Assembly (NCBI GenBank): GCA_024399015.1 | Contig: JAKSIC010000015.1 | Span: 1-64,000, forward strand | Source of the DNA: Fibrobacter sp. | Lineage (GTDB): Bacteria > Fibrobacterota > Fibrobacteria > Fibrobacterales > Fibrobacteraceae | Reading direction: 5' to 3' | DNA: 64,000 nucleotides | Part shown: positions 43,101-51,289 of the stretch, one piece after another | Layout of the letters: every line of letters starts with the position of its first letter | Numbering within the stretch: position 1 is the stretch's first letter | Notes under the pieces: model-generated | Told to the model about the DNA's origin: nothing | The model's input: only the letters and a program-made list of their open reading frames with translations | Database searches by the model: none | Position numbers and translations under genes: made by a program

Positions 43101-43240
43101 GATCCTGTGCCAATAGCCTTCAGGTCTTCATAGTCTTCAATTTGCCAAGGATTTTCTGAAGTACCAGAACCTTTGAGAGTTCCATTAGATGCCAATACGA
43201 TAATCGGCAAGAGCAACAATAAAAAAACAAATTTTCTCAC
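40184..43240 (-). CDS. GLUG-repeat surface/secreted protein with T9SS-like C-terminus
   Basis: The 1018-residue exported protein begins with a signal peptide (KFVFLLLLLPIIVLASNG). A long beta-helix-like region (about 30-470 and 575-840) holds many GLUG-type repeats of the form VGGFVGENFGTIKYSYSTGNV. Between them is a module around residues 480-580. A Pro/Asp/Glu linker (about 870-915) leads to a final ~90-residue domain (VKLDVLDMRGKVVASKSLG, SLNRGRYIVALRVNG) resembling type 9 secretion sorting domains. Adhesion or matrix binding is plausible. I favour GTG at 43240, which has AGGAGG at proper distance; ATG 43255 would put that AGGAGG inside the gene. It has its own upstream region. Confidence 0.8.
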   Translation of the reverse strand: MRKFVFLLLLLPIIVLASNGTLKGSGTSENPWQIEDYEDLKAIGTGSYLYNEHYALTKNIDASASYKENCADGFCSGFTPIGKKKDARDSLFFSGTLDGRNHIIRNLRIQSLNEDEYHCKSNIGFVYQLNGTLENIRFDGLHVIGCITTSDYVGSVAVLVKSGTLRNIAVTNGYVQGHSTVGGIVSRVSDGEINHVSFQGKVVGMNEVGGFVGKAVSYARFNVTNPLIDSSSADVDIVAYGGKVGGFAGEVFGKGLDGIAHSTSSGTIRVGESTSQLGYGINVFDINESKVSFGGFVGYFEDGTISHCKSSVDIMGHGLTQSVKKAGGFVGENFGTIKYSYSTGNVYGTNTLGGFVGANLVDQSDSGIVENSYALGSVYTKRKGVAAGFAGTNDGRIENVYSVGFAVSQDSACVSVCKNKGSVKGAYWNADISGSSSSDVGVGLTFEQMTHMSSFEGWGELLDEIYVFDVLVGGSGEPIWDIVEGETLPFLYDVKSEKKNAIPFAEPTASAKWTESPVVSAANDMDVEFFGRWTGLNSANEYTLDSVHYRRDVGDTVYYGYQIGYALDGDTIWGTSSYVAVPNKFEIATLDDLQKIGNHKGYPLNGHYTLIADIDASGVKFKPIGSQEQPFVGSFDGQGHVIKNLSINEPYADDVGLFAALAEAKVVNLVFENAFIKGRWLVGVVAGKAESAFVENVVSYGGRVEGKSYVGGLFGYLKGEFMLTNYSRLGSSGSVLGKEYVGGVVGKVYSGVLTKVYAESYVRGHVDVGGVVGENHNGTIKEIYSAGIVVMDEGGYQGGPIAGSVDSDYGYSSCYFDNDILSKVDDYYNIEKGDTARTTEQMMTLANYVGWDFENVWTIDEGKSYPRLKTAKPFEKAVPVEPTPDDPDLEDYPAPIDPDELNPEDPNAENPNPGDSDPDDSDKNPLCVENSLVKSGSSLKAVSNGSFAEIVFSTPVAGFVKLDVLDMRGKVVASKSLGSLTAGSYFQTLDMTSLNRGRYIVALRVNGRMTENAVLSIK

Positions 43241-43661
43241 ATAACCTCCTATCATTTAGCAAATATAAAAAAACGACGCAGCCCGAAAGCTACGCCGCTT
43301 TTTGTGGTCTCCTAACCAACACTCCTAACCGGCCCCCCTAACAACCCGATAAGCCTAGCATCAAAATTTTATGCATACAACAAATAGGCGTCCCTATCCG
43401 AGGCATGCCAAAATCCGAACAAACACCAAAATTTAAGGAAGAAAACCTTGTTGCCCAAATGGCGAAAACAAGCTTAAACCTCCTAATCTACAAACGTGAT
43501 AAGCATCACATCCGTTTAACCCGAGCCAAAATTATAAAAAAGTTTACCATTGTGCAACAAAAAAAACGTGATGTAAGAAAAAAAGAGCAATGATGCATTT
43601 TTTGATAAAAAAAGAACCCCGCCGAGAGTTAACTCAGCGGGGCTCTTCCTTAAGTCAAAGC
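43241..43661. other. 420-bp intergenic region
   Basis: The region between two large minus-strand exported-protein genes holds an imperfect hairpin (43274-43282 with 43289-43297) with T-runs on both sides, several cctaac words (43308-43340), A/T-rich sequence where the surface-protein promoter should lie, and the GH51 terminator at 43614. A 62-codon open frame at 43405-43593 has no ribosome site or coding character. Confidence 0.5.
43606..43646 (-). terminator. Rho-independent terminator of the GH51 gene
   Basis: The core stem ccccgc/gcgggg (43617-43622 with 43637-43642), extended by imperfect inner pairs around ttaa, is followed on the minus strand by TTCTTTTTTT. Confidence 0.88.
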
Positions 43662-46600
43662 TTATTCGATAACGATGAGGTTAACGGTACGCTTGCCGAC
43701 CTTGACCGGCTTGGACAGATCAACAGACTTAGCCTTCTTAGCCGGATCGTTTTCGAAGCCGGGCTTCAGCTTTTCGGAGCTGCGGTCCAAAGTCTGAATC
43801 TTAGCCTTGCCCTTGAAGCCCGGAATATCAAGCTTCAATTCGTAGTCGCTGTACGGGCTCTTGTTGATCACCAGGAGGCTCTTCTTCTTACCATTTTCAG
43901 TGTAGTAAGTAGTGAGGAGAGATTCCTTGTCGCCAGTGATGGTGGTCTTGAGGAGCTTACCGCGGAGAGCGTCGGAAGCCATCTGGAAAGCCCAGTAGCT
44001 GGGACGCGGGCAGTTCATGCATTCTTCTGCAGAACGGGTCAGGTAACCGTAGTCACCGCCTTCCGGAGTGATGTCGTTGTGAATATCCCAGTACTGTGCG
44101 TTGTCAACATTTTCAGTTGCGAGCATAGCCAGGTAGTCAGCGACGAACAGACCGTTTTCGAGAGCGATGGTCTGCGGACCCGGGTTGAAGTCAACAGAGT
44201 TCCATTCGGTGAGCCAGAGTTCCAGCTTCTTGTCCTTACCCTTAGACCACTTTTCTACAGTCTTGTGCAGACGAGTGTAGATCGGGGTAAGATCCTGCGG
44301 AGCGGAAAGCATAGCGAAGTCGTTTTCTTCACCGAAGTGCTGCGGATAGTGGTGAACGATGATACCGTCAGCAATATCAGCAGTTTCCTTAAGAACGTTG
44401 TCGTTCCATGCGCCGTCGAGAACGCCGAGCACAGCAACCTTAATGGTCGGGTCAACCTTCTTCATGGCTTCGATGAACTTGCGAGCGCGCTTACCATAGA
44501 TGGTACCGCCGTCCTTACCATACTTTTCGTAGTACGGATGCCAGTTACCGTAGACTTCGTTACCGATTTCCCAGTAGAGGATGCCGGCCTTCTTGTCGAT
44601 GTTGGTATGCTTAACCCATGCAGCAGCTTCCTGTTCAGTACCGGAACCGAAGTTCACGGTGAACATAGCGTTGGAGCCGGTCTTCTTCAACCAAGCGAGG
44701 AATTCGTCGGTATCGACCATCCAGTCATGGTTGTCGAGGATTTCCTTCCAGTGGTCGTCATCAGCACGGAGACCACCCGGGTAACGGATAATGCCGTGGT
44801 TGATGCGCTTTGCATATTCCCAAGTCTGGGTCTTGAACTTCGGATTGTCGAGCATGTCGCCATCCCAAAGTGCAGCGTTGATGCCGAAGAGGCCGCCAGA
44901 GATGTTCGGGTTGATAACGTGGTCAGAGCCCTTAACGTCAACCTTTACAACTGCCGGACGTTCTGCAGCCTTGACTTCCTTCTGGTTGGTGAGCTTGATG
45001 TTGTCAATTTCGAAGGAACCGTTAGAGCCTTCTCCACCCGGCTTGAAGTCGAGGGATACAACACCCTTCAGGTCGAAGATGCCGTTTTCCTTAGCGGTAG
45101 GCGGCTGATAGTACGGGAACTTGCTGAAGGTACGGAACGGAACGATCACAGTGGAACGACCGCGAGGTACACCAGTGTTGGAAACGAAGAGTTCGTTGCC
45201 AGCGTCGCCAATCTGGACGGTGATGGACTGCCATGCACGTTCAGAGTAGACGTCGAACATAATGCCCCAGTGGTTGGTCCAGTCACGAGCCTTAGCGTCG
45301 TGAGCAGCACCATTCTTGGTGAAGTCGAGAACGAAGTCGACCCAGTCGGACATTTCGAAGTGCTTGATGAAGAGAGAATTGCCATCCAGCTTGGAAGTCT
45401 TGTACGGCATTTCAATTTCAGCCTTGGACTTCGGACCGAAGGACGGTTCCCACTTATCCTTAGCAAACTTGCCTTCGAAGTCGGAGATAACCATGTCCGG
45501 AGCCTTGGACTTCCAGTTGTCCCACTTGATATCCGGGTCAACCCAGTCGATGGTTTCGGTGAAGGTGATCTGGTCAACGAAGATGGTCACAGGAGCCGGC
45601 TTACCCGGTTCACCCTGGTTTTCACCCTTGCCAACAGAGAAACGGATTTCCTGAATCTTGTTCCACTGGATATCCTTGGCGACTTCAGCCTGCTTGTTAG
45701 CATCCCAAGCCTTACCCTTGTCAGTGAACTTCTTCAGAGGAATCTTAACGAGCTTCCAATCAGTGCCGACCTTAGCGCCTTCGATCCAGTCGTTGAGGCT
45801 AATCTTGGTCTGGCTCTTGATGTCGTTGCCCTGGTTGTCGAGAAGACCAACATAGACCTTTTCGCCACCCAGCTTACCCTTGATCCAGAAGTAGAGACCA
45901 CCCTTGTTGCGGACCTTGGACAAGTCAACGAACTTGCCTTCGCCGAGAGAGTAGGTCACACCGGACCAGTCGTTATTATCGATGTAGAGAGCGAGAACGT
46001 TCTTGTTACCCGGAGTCTTGGAGTCAGCTTCACGCTGAGCGGAGAGACCACCGTAGCTGTAGCTGAAGCCCTTCAGGCCATCGGAGTAGAACACGCCATT
46101 AGCGACCGGCTTAACCTTACCGTCGAGCTTAGCAGCGTCCTTCGGGCCGTCGATAACGTCTTCGTTTTCGTCCCAGTAGACAATCTTCTTCTTGGGAGCA
46201 GCCTTCTTGTTGCCCTTCACGATTTCGATGTTGTCAACCCAGACTTCGAAATCCTTTTCGCCGCTCTTGTCGATGGAGAAGCGGATTTCAGCAATCTTGT
46301 CCCAGTCAATACGAGCCGGGAATTCAGACTTACGGGTGTTGTCCCAGTAGAGACCACGGTCCGGGAAGTCGACGAGAGGAATGGAAACCTTCTTCCAATC
46401 GGTGGTAACTGCACCACCCTGGATGTACTTGTTCATCGGGAGAACGACCTGAGTCTTCTTGCCGTCAGTAACTTCTTCGTCGATAAGACCAATCTTAACG
46501 GTTTCGCCGCCCTTCTTACCCTTGATCATGAATTCGAGCTTGGAGTCAAGCATGAACTTGTTGAGGTCGAAGGTTTCGTTGTAAAGGCAAACAGAAGCGC

Positions 46601-46841
46601 CGGAATATTCGCTGGGGTCCAGCTTGATATTCAAGGCAGACTTGGACTTGTAGCCGCCGTCCTTAGTTACAGTGATACCCTTGCTCTTGCCGCCGTATGC
46701 GTAGTCAAAGCCACCCGGACGATATGAATCGTCGAAGAACTTGTAAGGAACTACGCGGGGTGCTTTCGGCTGAGCCATTGTAGCTGTGACACCAAAGCTG
46801 AGAGCAGCGATGGTAGCAGCAGTCAATGTACGCTTCATCAT
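43662..46841 (-). CDS. GH51 glycoside hydrolase with three CBM11-like modules (endoglucanase F type)
   Basis: The ~1059-residue exported enzyme matches the size and layout of F. succinogenes endoglucanase F/Cel51A. After a signal peptide (ALSFGVTATMA) come three beta-sandwich modules of CBM11/30 style, about 35-220, 245-425 and 460-640. The first two share DWKKVSIPLVDF / DWKLVKIPLKKF and WDKIAEIRFSID / WNKIQEIRFSVG strands. The GH51 barrel (about 665-935) has acid/base Glu in YWEIGNEVYGNW (about 764) and nucleophile Glu in LWLTEWNSVDF (about 881). A C-terminal beta domain follows. Likely acts on beta-glucan/cellulose or xylan side chains outside the cell. ATG 46841 has AAAGGATG at good spacing; 46850 is an alternative. 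Confidence 0.88.
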   Translation of the reverse strand: MMKRTLTAATIAALSFGVTATMAQPKAPRVVPYKFFDDSYRPGGFDYAYGGKSKGITVTKDGGYKSKSALNIKLDPSEYSGASVCLYNETFDLNKFMLDSKLEFMIKGKKGGETVKIGLIDEEVTDGKKTQVVLPMNKYIQGGAVTTDWKKVSIPLVDFPDRGLYWDNTRKSEFPARIDWDKIAEIRFSIDKSGEKDFEVWVDNIEIVKGNKKAAPKKKIVYWDENEDVIDGPKDAAKLDGKVKPVANGVFYSDGLKGFSYSYGGLSAQREADSKTPGNKNVLALYIDNNDWSGVTYSLGEGKFVDLSKVRNKGGLYFWIKGKLGGEKVYVGLLDNQGNDIKSQTKISLNDWIEGAKVGTDWKLVKIPLKKFTDKGKAWDANKQAEVAKDIQWNKIQEIRFSVGKGENQGEPGKPAPVTIFVDQITFTETIDWVDPDIKWDNWKSKAPDMVISDFEGKFAKDKWEPSFGPKSKAEIEMPYKTSKLDGNSLFIKHFEMSDWVDFVLDFTKNGAAHDAKARDWTNHWGIMFDVYSERAWQSITVQIGDAGNELFVSNTGVPRGRSTVIVPFRTFSKFPYYQPPTAKENGIFDLKGVVSLDFKPGGEGSNGSFEIDNIKLTNQKEVKAAERPAVVKVDVKGSDHVINPNISGGLFGINAALWDGDMLDNPKFKTQTWEYAKRINHGIIRYPGGLRADDDHWKEILDNHDWMVDTDEFLAWLKKTGSNAMFTVNFGSGTEQEAAAWVKHTNIDKKAGILYWEIGNEVYGNWHPYYEKYGKDGGTIYGKRARKFIEAMKKVDPTIKVAVLGVLDGAWNDNVLKETADIADGIIVHHYPQHFGEENDFAMLSAPQDLTPIYTRLHKTVEKWSKGKDKKLELWLTEWNSVDFNPGPQTIALENGLFVADYLAMLATENVDNAQYWDIHNDITPEGGDYGYLTRSAEECMNCPRPSYWAFQMASDALRGKLLKTTITGDKESLLTTYYTENGKKKSLLVINKSPYSDYELKLDIPGFKGKAKIQTLDRSSEKLKPGFENDPAKKAKSVDLSKPVKVGKRTVNLIVIE

Positions 46842-46896
46842 ATATCGCATCCTTTGTTTGTGTTTAGTTTGAGTTTAAATTAAATCTTTTCAGTGT

Positions 46897-46928
46897 AAAA
46901 AATGCGTACGCGAATACGTTTCGCGTAC
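46897..46928 (-). terminator. Rho-independent terminator of the DsbA-like gene
   Basis: A perfect 9-bp stem (46906-46914 with 46920-46928) is followed on the minus strand by GCATTTTTT. It separates the DsbA-like gene from the downstream GH51 gene. Confidence 0.88.
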
Positions 46929-46942
46929 ACAGATTGAACCAA

Positions 46943-47677
46943 TTACTTGGCTTCCTTCAGGAGCTTTTCAACCAGATCCGGGCTGAAGCGATCCTGACGC
47001 TTACCGTTGATGTAGAAGTTCGGGGTACCCTGAACGCCAACCTTTGCACCGAGGTCGAAGTCCTTCTGGATACGGGCGTTCATTTCGTCGGTCATTTCGC
47101 GGTCCTTGTTGAACTGTTCGATGTTCAGGCCAACTTCCTTAGCAACTTCCACGTAGATGGAGTCGCTGAGGCGGCTGCTGTGGGGTGCCAAAGCATAGCG
47201 GAATTCCCAGAACTTGCCCTGCTTCTGAGCAGCGATGGAAGCTGCTGCTGCCGGACGTGCGTTGGGGTGGAAGGACAGCGGGAAGTGCTTGTAGACAAAC
47301 TTGATGTCGTTGGGGTACTTGGCCATGAGGTCCTTGACGGTCGGAGCGATACGGCTGCAGTACGGGCACTGGAATTCAGTAAATTCAACGATGGTGAGCT
47401 TAGCGTTATCCGGGCCAAAGACCGGAGAATCTTCAACAGGAATATCCCAAACCTTGTTGGCTTCTTCCATTTCCTTCTTGGCATCTTCGATGCTCATGCC
47501 TGCGCGCTTTTCGAGAATGTAGGCCACTGCTTCCACATTGGATTCAAGTTCGGCAACTTTCTTTTCGAGAGTTTCAATCTTGGCCTGCTGGTTGAAAGAA
47601 CCACCGGCAGAAGCCTGGTTGCAAGCAACAAGGCCAGCAACGCAAATAGCCATAGCGGCAATAGAGAGACGTTTCAT
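46943..47677 (-). CDS. DsbA-family thiol oxidoreductase lipoprotein
   Basis: This 244-residue protein has a lipoprotein signal (VAGLVAC, Cys about 18). A coiled coil (IETLEKKVAELESNVEAV) and a helical spacer follow. Then comes a DsbA/thioredoxin-like domain (about 95-240) with the active site FTEFQCPYCSRIA and the cis-proline GVQGTPNFYING. It resembles the Thioredoxin_4/DsbG-like secreted oxidoreductases that form or shuffle disulfides outside the cytoplasm. The second ATG (47677) is chosen because AAAGG then stands six bases upstream. It could assist folding of exported cysteine-bearing proteins; that is inference. Confidence 0.88.
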   Translation of the reverse strand: MKRLSIAAMAICVAGLVACNQASAGGSFNQQAKIETLEKKVAELESNVEAVAYILEKRAGMSIEDAKKEMEEANKVWDIPVEDSPVFGPDNAKLTIVEFTEFQCPYCSRIAPTVKDLMAKYPNDIKFVYKHFPLSFHPNARPAAAASIAAQKQGKFWEFRYALAPHSSRLSDSIYVEVAKEVGLNIEQFNKDREMTDEMNARIQKDFDLGAKVGVQGTPNFYINGKRQDRFSPDLVEKLLKEAK

Positions 47678-47763
47678 GTTCATCCTTTAGAGTTTTAACC
47701 TAAGAGCGCGGTCGCCCCCTGGCTTTTAGTTAGTTAATTGAAATATATATAATAGCGGATTAT

Positions 47764-49329
47764 TTAACCTTGGGAAGTTTCTGCGAAGGTCAGGTTTTCG
47801 TAGTTCTTCATGGCCAAATTCAGGCGATATTCGTTGGGGAACAGGCAAACCAGGTTGCGTTCCTTGTCGAACATACAGTCCATGGCGTATTCTTCGGCAA
47901 ACTTGTTCACATCCTTCTCGGGGCCGTTGACCCAGCGGATACCGTGGGCAGGCACGCGGTCTAGGGACACGTCGGCGCCATATTCGCTCTGGAGGCGGAA
48001 CTTCAGCACGTCGAACTGCAGTTCACCCACCACACCGATCACGGGAATGGCGGACTTCATGGGTTCGTACAGCTGGGTTGCACCTTCTTCGGAAAGTTCA
48101 GCCAGGCCCTTGGCCATCTGCTTAGACTTCAGCGGGTTCAGCAAGGTCACGCGGGCGAAGTGTTCCGGGGCAAAGTCGGGAATGCCGGTGTAGTTCATCT
48201 TTTCGCCATCGGTAAGGGTATCGCCAATGCGGAACAGGCCCGGGTCGTTAATACCCACGATGTCGCCAGCCCAGGCGTGGTCGATGACTTCCTTATCTTT
48301 AGCAAGGAATGCGGTGGGCGCAGCCAGACGGATTTCGCGGCCAGTACGCACGTGGAAAACCTTTTCACCACGGGTAAAGCTTCCGGAGCAGATACGCAGG
48401 AACGCGGTGCGGTCGCGGTGCTTGGGATCCATGTTAGCCTGGATCTTGAAAACGAAGGCGCTGAAAGGTTCTTCACCGGGGTCCACAGGGCGCTTGTCCG
48501 TTTCGCGGACCAGCGGCGGCGGGGCCAGGTTGGCAAAGGCGTTAAGCAGCTGACGCACACCGAAGTTGTTCACGGCAGAGCCAAAGAACACGGGGCACAT
48601 CTCCCCCTTCAGGAACTTTTCGTGGTCGAAGGGATCCATGGCGCCAGTGACCATTTCATATTCTTCCTTGAACTGTTCCACCCAGTTCTCGCCGCACATT
48701 TCCACCAGGCGGGGATCGTCGGGGCCGGTCATTTGGATGAGCTGCTGCTCCCCTTCTTCCTTGTTGAAGGTATGGAAGGTGTTGTCGGCAATGGAGTACA
48801 CGCCCTTGAAGAGCTTACCCACGCCAATGGGCAGAGTGAAAGGCGCCACCTTGATCTTCAGGATGTTTTCGATTTCATCCAGAAGGTCCAGCACATGGCG
48901 GCCGTCCAGGTCCATCTTGTTAATGAAGGTAATGATGGGAGTGTGTCGCATGCGGCAGACATTCATCAAACGGATAGTCTGCTTTTCCACACCGTTCACG
49001 CTATCGATAAGTACGAGAGCGGCATCAACGGCGGTAAGGGCGCGGTAGGTGTCTTCGCAGAAGTCCTGATGCCCCGGGGTATCCACCAGGTTGAACATGC
49101 AACCTTCGAAGGGGAAGTTCAGCACGGAGCTGGAAACGGAAATACCGCGCTGCTGTTCGATCTTCATCCAGTCGGAAACAGTGTAGCTGCGGTTGGACTT
49201 GGCGCGGACATGGCCCGCTTCGCGAATGACGTTACCGTACCACAGGAATTTTTCAGTAATAGTAGTCTTACCAGCGTCAGGATGGCTGACGATTGCAAAA
49301 GTACGGCGTTTTTCAATTTCCGGATTCAT
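47764..49329 (-). CDS. prfC: Peptide chain release factor 3
   Basis: RF3 is a GTPase that recycles RF1/RF2 after termination. The 521-residue protein has G1 SHPDAGKTTITEKFLWYG, switch region with RGISVSSSV, G3 DTPGHQDFCEDTYR, G4 NKMD, and the RF3-specific C-terminal domain (GELQFDVLKFRLQSEYG). Length fits E. coli RF3 (529). ATG 49329 directly precedes the conserved start; the upstream extension runs into repeat DNA. Confidence 0.95.
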   Translation of the reverse strand: MNPEIEKRRTFAIVSHPDAGKTTITEKFLWYGNVIREAGHVRAKSNRSYTVSDWMKIEQQRGISVSSSVLNFPFEGCMFNLVDTPGHQDFCEDTYRALTAVDAALVLIDSVNGVEKQTIRLMNVCRMRHTPIITFINKMDLDGRHVLDLLDEIENILKIKVAPFTLPIGVGKLFKGVYSIADNTFHTFNKEEGEQQLIQMTGPDDPRLVEMCGENWVEQFKEEYEMVTGAMDPFDHEKFLKGEMCPVFFGSAVNNFGVRQLLNAFANLAPPPLVRETDKRPVDPGEEPFSAFVFKIQANMDPKHRDRTAFLRICSGSFTRGEKVFHVRTGREIRLAAPTAFLAKDKEVIDHAWAGDIVGINDPGLFRIGDTLTDGEKMNYTGIPDFAPEHFARVTLLNPLKSKQMAKGLAELSEEGATQLYEPMKSAIPVIGVVGELQFDVLKFRLQSEYGADVSLDRVPAHGIRWVNGPEKDVNKFAEEYAMDCMFDKERNLVCLFPNEYRLNLAMKNYENLTFAETSQG

Positions 49330-49331
49330 AT

Positions 49332-49392
49332 ATAGGCTCCAGGTTCGAGGCTCGAGGTTCCAGTTTCGAGGCACGAGGCTCGAGGTTCAATT
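49332..49392. repeat. gaggctcgaggttc word repeat
   Basis: Five or so variants of gaggctcgaggttc / gaggttccag / gaggcacgag stand directly upstream of prfC, starting two bases before its ATG. No ribosome site is left apart from GAGG words within the repeat. Confidence 0.7.
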
Positions 49393-49406
49393 TTTCGGGG
49401 CAAAAG

Positions 49407-49440
49407 ATAGAAAAAGACCGCCGAGCATATCGGCAGTCTT
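49407..49440 (-). terminator. Rho-independent terminator of the GGDEF gene
   Basis: Stem aagac-gccga (49414-49424) with tcggc-gtctt (49430-49440), broken by one mismatch, followed on the minus strand by TTTTTC. Confidence 0.82.
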
Positions 49441-49481
49441 CACAAAATGCTGCGCCACATCAGGGCAAACCGTGAACCAAA

Positions 49482-50597
49482 CTAGGAATTTTCCGGTTCA
49501 TCCACGTAGATCTGGAATGCGTTTCTACCCGAGCGTTTTACCTGGAGCAAGGCCTTATCTGCGCGATCAAAGACCTTTTCAAAATTCACTTCCTCTTCCT
49601 TGACAAAGGCTGCACCAACGGATAGAGAAAGGACGCTGTACTTTGGATCCGAGGAGAACAATTCATCCGCCTTGGCGAACAACTTGCTGATGCTCACGGA
49701 CAGTTCGGAAAATGTCTGAACGCTGGGCAACAGGAGAACGAATTCGTCACCACCAAAGCGGCAGATGGAAACATTGTCGCCGAAGAACGTATTGCGAAGT
49801 GTTTCACACAAGCGCTTGAGAATTTTATCGCCTTCCAAATGGCCGTAGTCATCGTTAATCTTTTTGAAAAAATCAAGGTCCACCACCATCATGGCACCAA
49901 GGTTCTTTTGCACAACAATGTACTTGTCGAAAGCCTTTTCCATGTAGCGGCGGTTCCAAAGACCGGTAAGTTCATCGGTATACGAGGCGATCTCGTTCTT
50001 GTTGATTGTAAGTTCGTTGCTGTACATGGTGTGCAAGTATTCTTGCATTACTTTGTTAATAAACAAGCCACTGACCATCATTATCAGGAATTCAATGGTT
50101 TCTCCACCTACGATGCCCACAAACCAGGGAACAGCGTCAATATCAGAACGAAGTCCTGCCATGTAGTCGGAAATCTGCCAGTTGCAAATCAGCAGCACTA
50201 CGTAGGAGACTCCACAAACAGAAAGGAATGTACGGCGACGGCAGTACAGCAAACTGGTCATGGGAACAAAGAAGTAGGACAAGTAGATGCCAATGTGATC
50301 TATGCACATGGTATAGATGGTGAAAAGCGTTCCAAAAAGGCCCACATATTTGATTACTGCACTTTCAGGAATCTTTTTATAAAGAATCGCATGCCCACCT
50401 GCAAAGGTAAGTGCGATCAAGAGCGTCTGCAGACACGAGGACAACGTTACATCAGGAAACGCGCCTAGCAAGACTCCTACGGCAATGGCGGGACCTACAA
50501 GGCAGCAAAACCAAAGAACGTACCCGAAGAAATGGTTAACCCTTTTTTCGTGGTTTCTGAGAAAGTACTCAAAGTGAAGTTTGCTAATATCGTCCAT
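49482..50597 (-). CDS. Membrane diguanylate cyclase (GGDEF)
   Basis: The 371-residue protein has about six N-terminal helices (residues 22-190), a coiled stretch, and a GGDEF domain (about 205-365). DELTGLWNRRYMEKAFDKY opens the domain, ICRFGGDEFVLLLP is the intact active site (about 278-292), and FDRADKALLQVKRSGRNAF closes it. An RxxD inhibitory site is not seen. It makes cyclic di-GMP from GTP. A membrane HD-GYP phosphodiesterase gene lies 3 kb away, so synthesis and breakdown are both coded in this region. ATG 50597 is chosen over TTG 50606. Confidence 0.9.
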   Translation of the reverse strand: MDDISKLHFEYFLRNHEKRVNHFFGYVLWFCCLVGPAIAVGVLLGAFPDVTLSSCLQTLLIALTFAGGHAILYKKIPESAVIKYVGLFGTLFTIYTMCIDHIGIYLSYFFVPMTSLLYCRRRTFLSVCGVSYVVLLICNWQISDYMAGLRSDIDAVPWFVGIVGGETIEFLIMMVSGLFINKVMQEYLHTMYSNELTINKNEIASYTDELTGLWNRRYMEKAFDKYIVVQKNLGAMMVVDLDFFKKINDDYGHLEGDKILKRLCETLRNTFFGDNVSICRFGGDEFVLLLPSVQTFSELSVSISKLFAKADELFSSDPKYSVLSLSVGAAFVKEEEVNFEKVFDRADKALLQVKRSGRNAFQIYVDEPENS

Positions 50598-50718
50598 ACG
50601 CTTCAAGTATAAATATTTTTTTTCGCAGCGTTCAAACTTTTTTAGCTGGAAAAACGATTGTGATTTTTATCAAAGCGAGCGTTTGTGCCTGCCAGATGAA
50701 GCTAGCCCGAGTCTAGCA

Positions 50719-51180
50719 CTAACGGTGGTGATAAGGATGGTTTTGCATCACCATCTGCACACGATAAAGCTGTTCCGCCGTAATAATGCGGGCATGGTCG
50801 TGGGTAAAAGTCAGGGGCGAAAGGGAAAGCAGCATGTCCGCCGACTTCTTCAAATTCTCGTCGATACCGTATGCTGACCCGATCAAGAAAACCACATTTC
50901 CAGGAAAGCGATCGCGCAGCATGTCGGATAGCTTAACCGTATCCATCAGCTTGCCTTCTTCAGACAAAATAACGCGCTTGAACTCTCCCTTGGGGAACTT
51001 CTTCACGAAGAGGGCCGCTTCCTGCGCCAGGGACTGCACTCGGTCATCCAGCTTGGACTCCTTCAGTTCCACCACTTCCAGAGGGATGGCTCCCCCACGG
51101 AGGCGCTTCACGTACTTGTCCACCTCGTCGGCGATGTACGGTGAACCTGCCTTTCCAAAAACTGCTAGAACCCACTTCAT
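50719..51180 (-). CDS. rlmH: 23S rRNA (pseudouridine1915-N3)-methyltransferase RlmH
   Basis: This 153-residue SPOUT methyltransferase has the trefoil-knot SAM-binding segments VFLIGSAYGIDENL and LSLSPLTFTHDHARIITAEQ, then the terminal LYRVQM...YHHR that contacts the ribosome. It methylates helix 69 pseudouridine. N-terminal MKWVLAVFGK and spacing fit the family. Confidence 0.95.
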   Translation of the reverse strand: MKWVLAVFGKAGSPYIADEVDKYVKRLRGGAIPLEVVELKESKLDDRVQSLAQEAALFVKKFPKGEFKRVILSEEGKLMDTVKLSDMLRDRFPGNVVFLIGSAYGIDENLKKSADMLLSLSPLTFTHDHARIITAEQLYRVQMVMQNHPYHHR

Positions 51181-51185
51181 GATCT

Positions 51186-51283
51186 TCGATAACTATGATT
51201 TATGAATTACGAATTACAAGATAAAGCAAGGCGGCAAAGCCGCGATTATAATCTCATAATTCATATTTCGTACTTTGTAATTG
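51186..51283. repeat. MITE-like element with central gcggcaaagccgc hairpin
   Basis: Arms built of tatgaattac/gaattac words on the left and ataattcatatttcgtac/tttgtaatt on the right (inverted word content) flank a perfect hairpin gcggc-aaa-gccgc (51231-51243). The same plan recurs at 55430-55528. Confidence 0.65.
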
Positions 51284-51289
51284 GTCGCG

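Noticed and set aside
43405-43593. 62-codon open frame in the intergenic gap
   Set aside because: A/T-rich, low-complexity Lys/Asn content, no ribosome site, no neighbour logic.
43590-46727. 1045-codon open frame antisense to the GH51 gene
   Set aside because: A mirror of the biased codon use of the real gene, which has a signal peptide, modules and catalytic motifs on the other strand.
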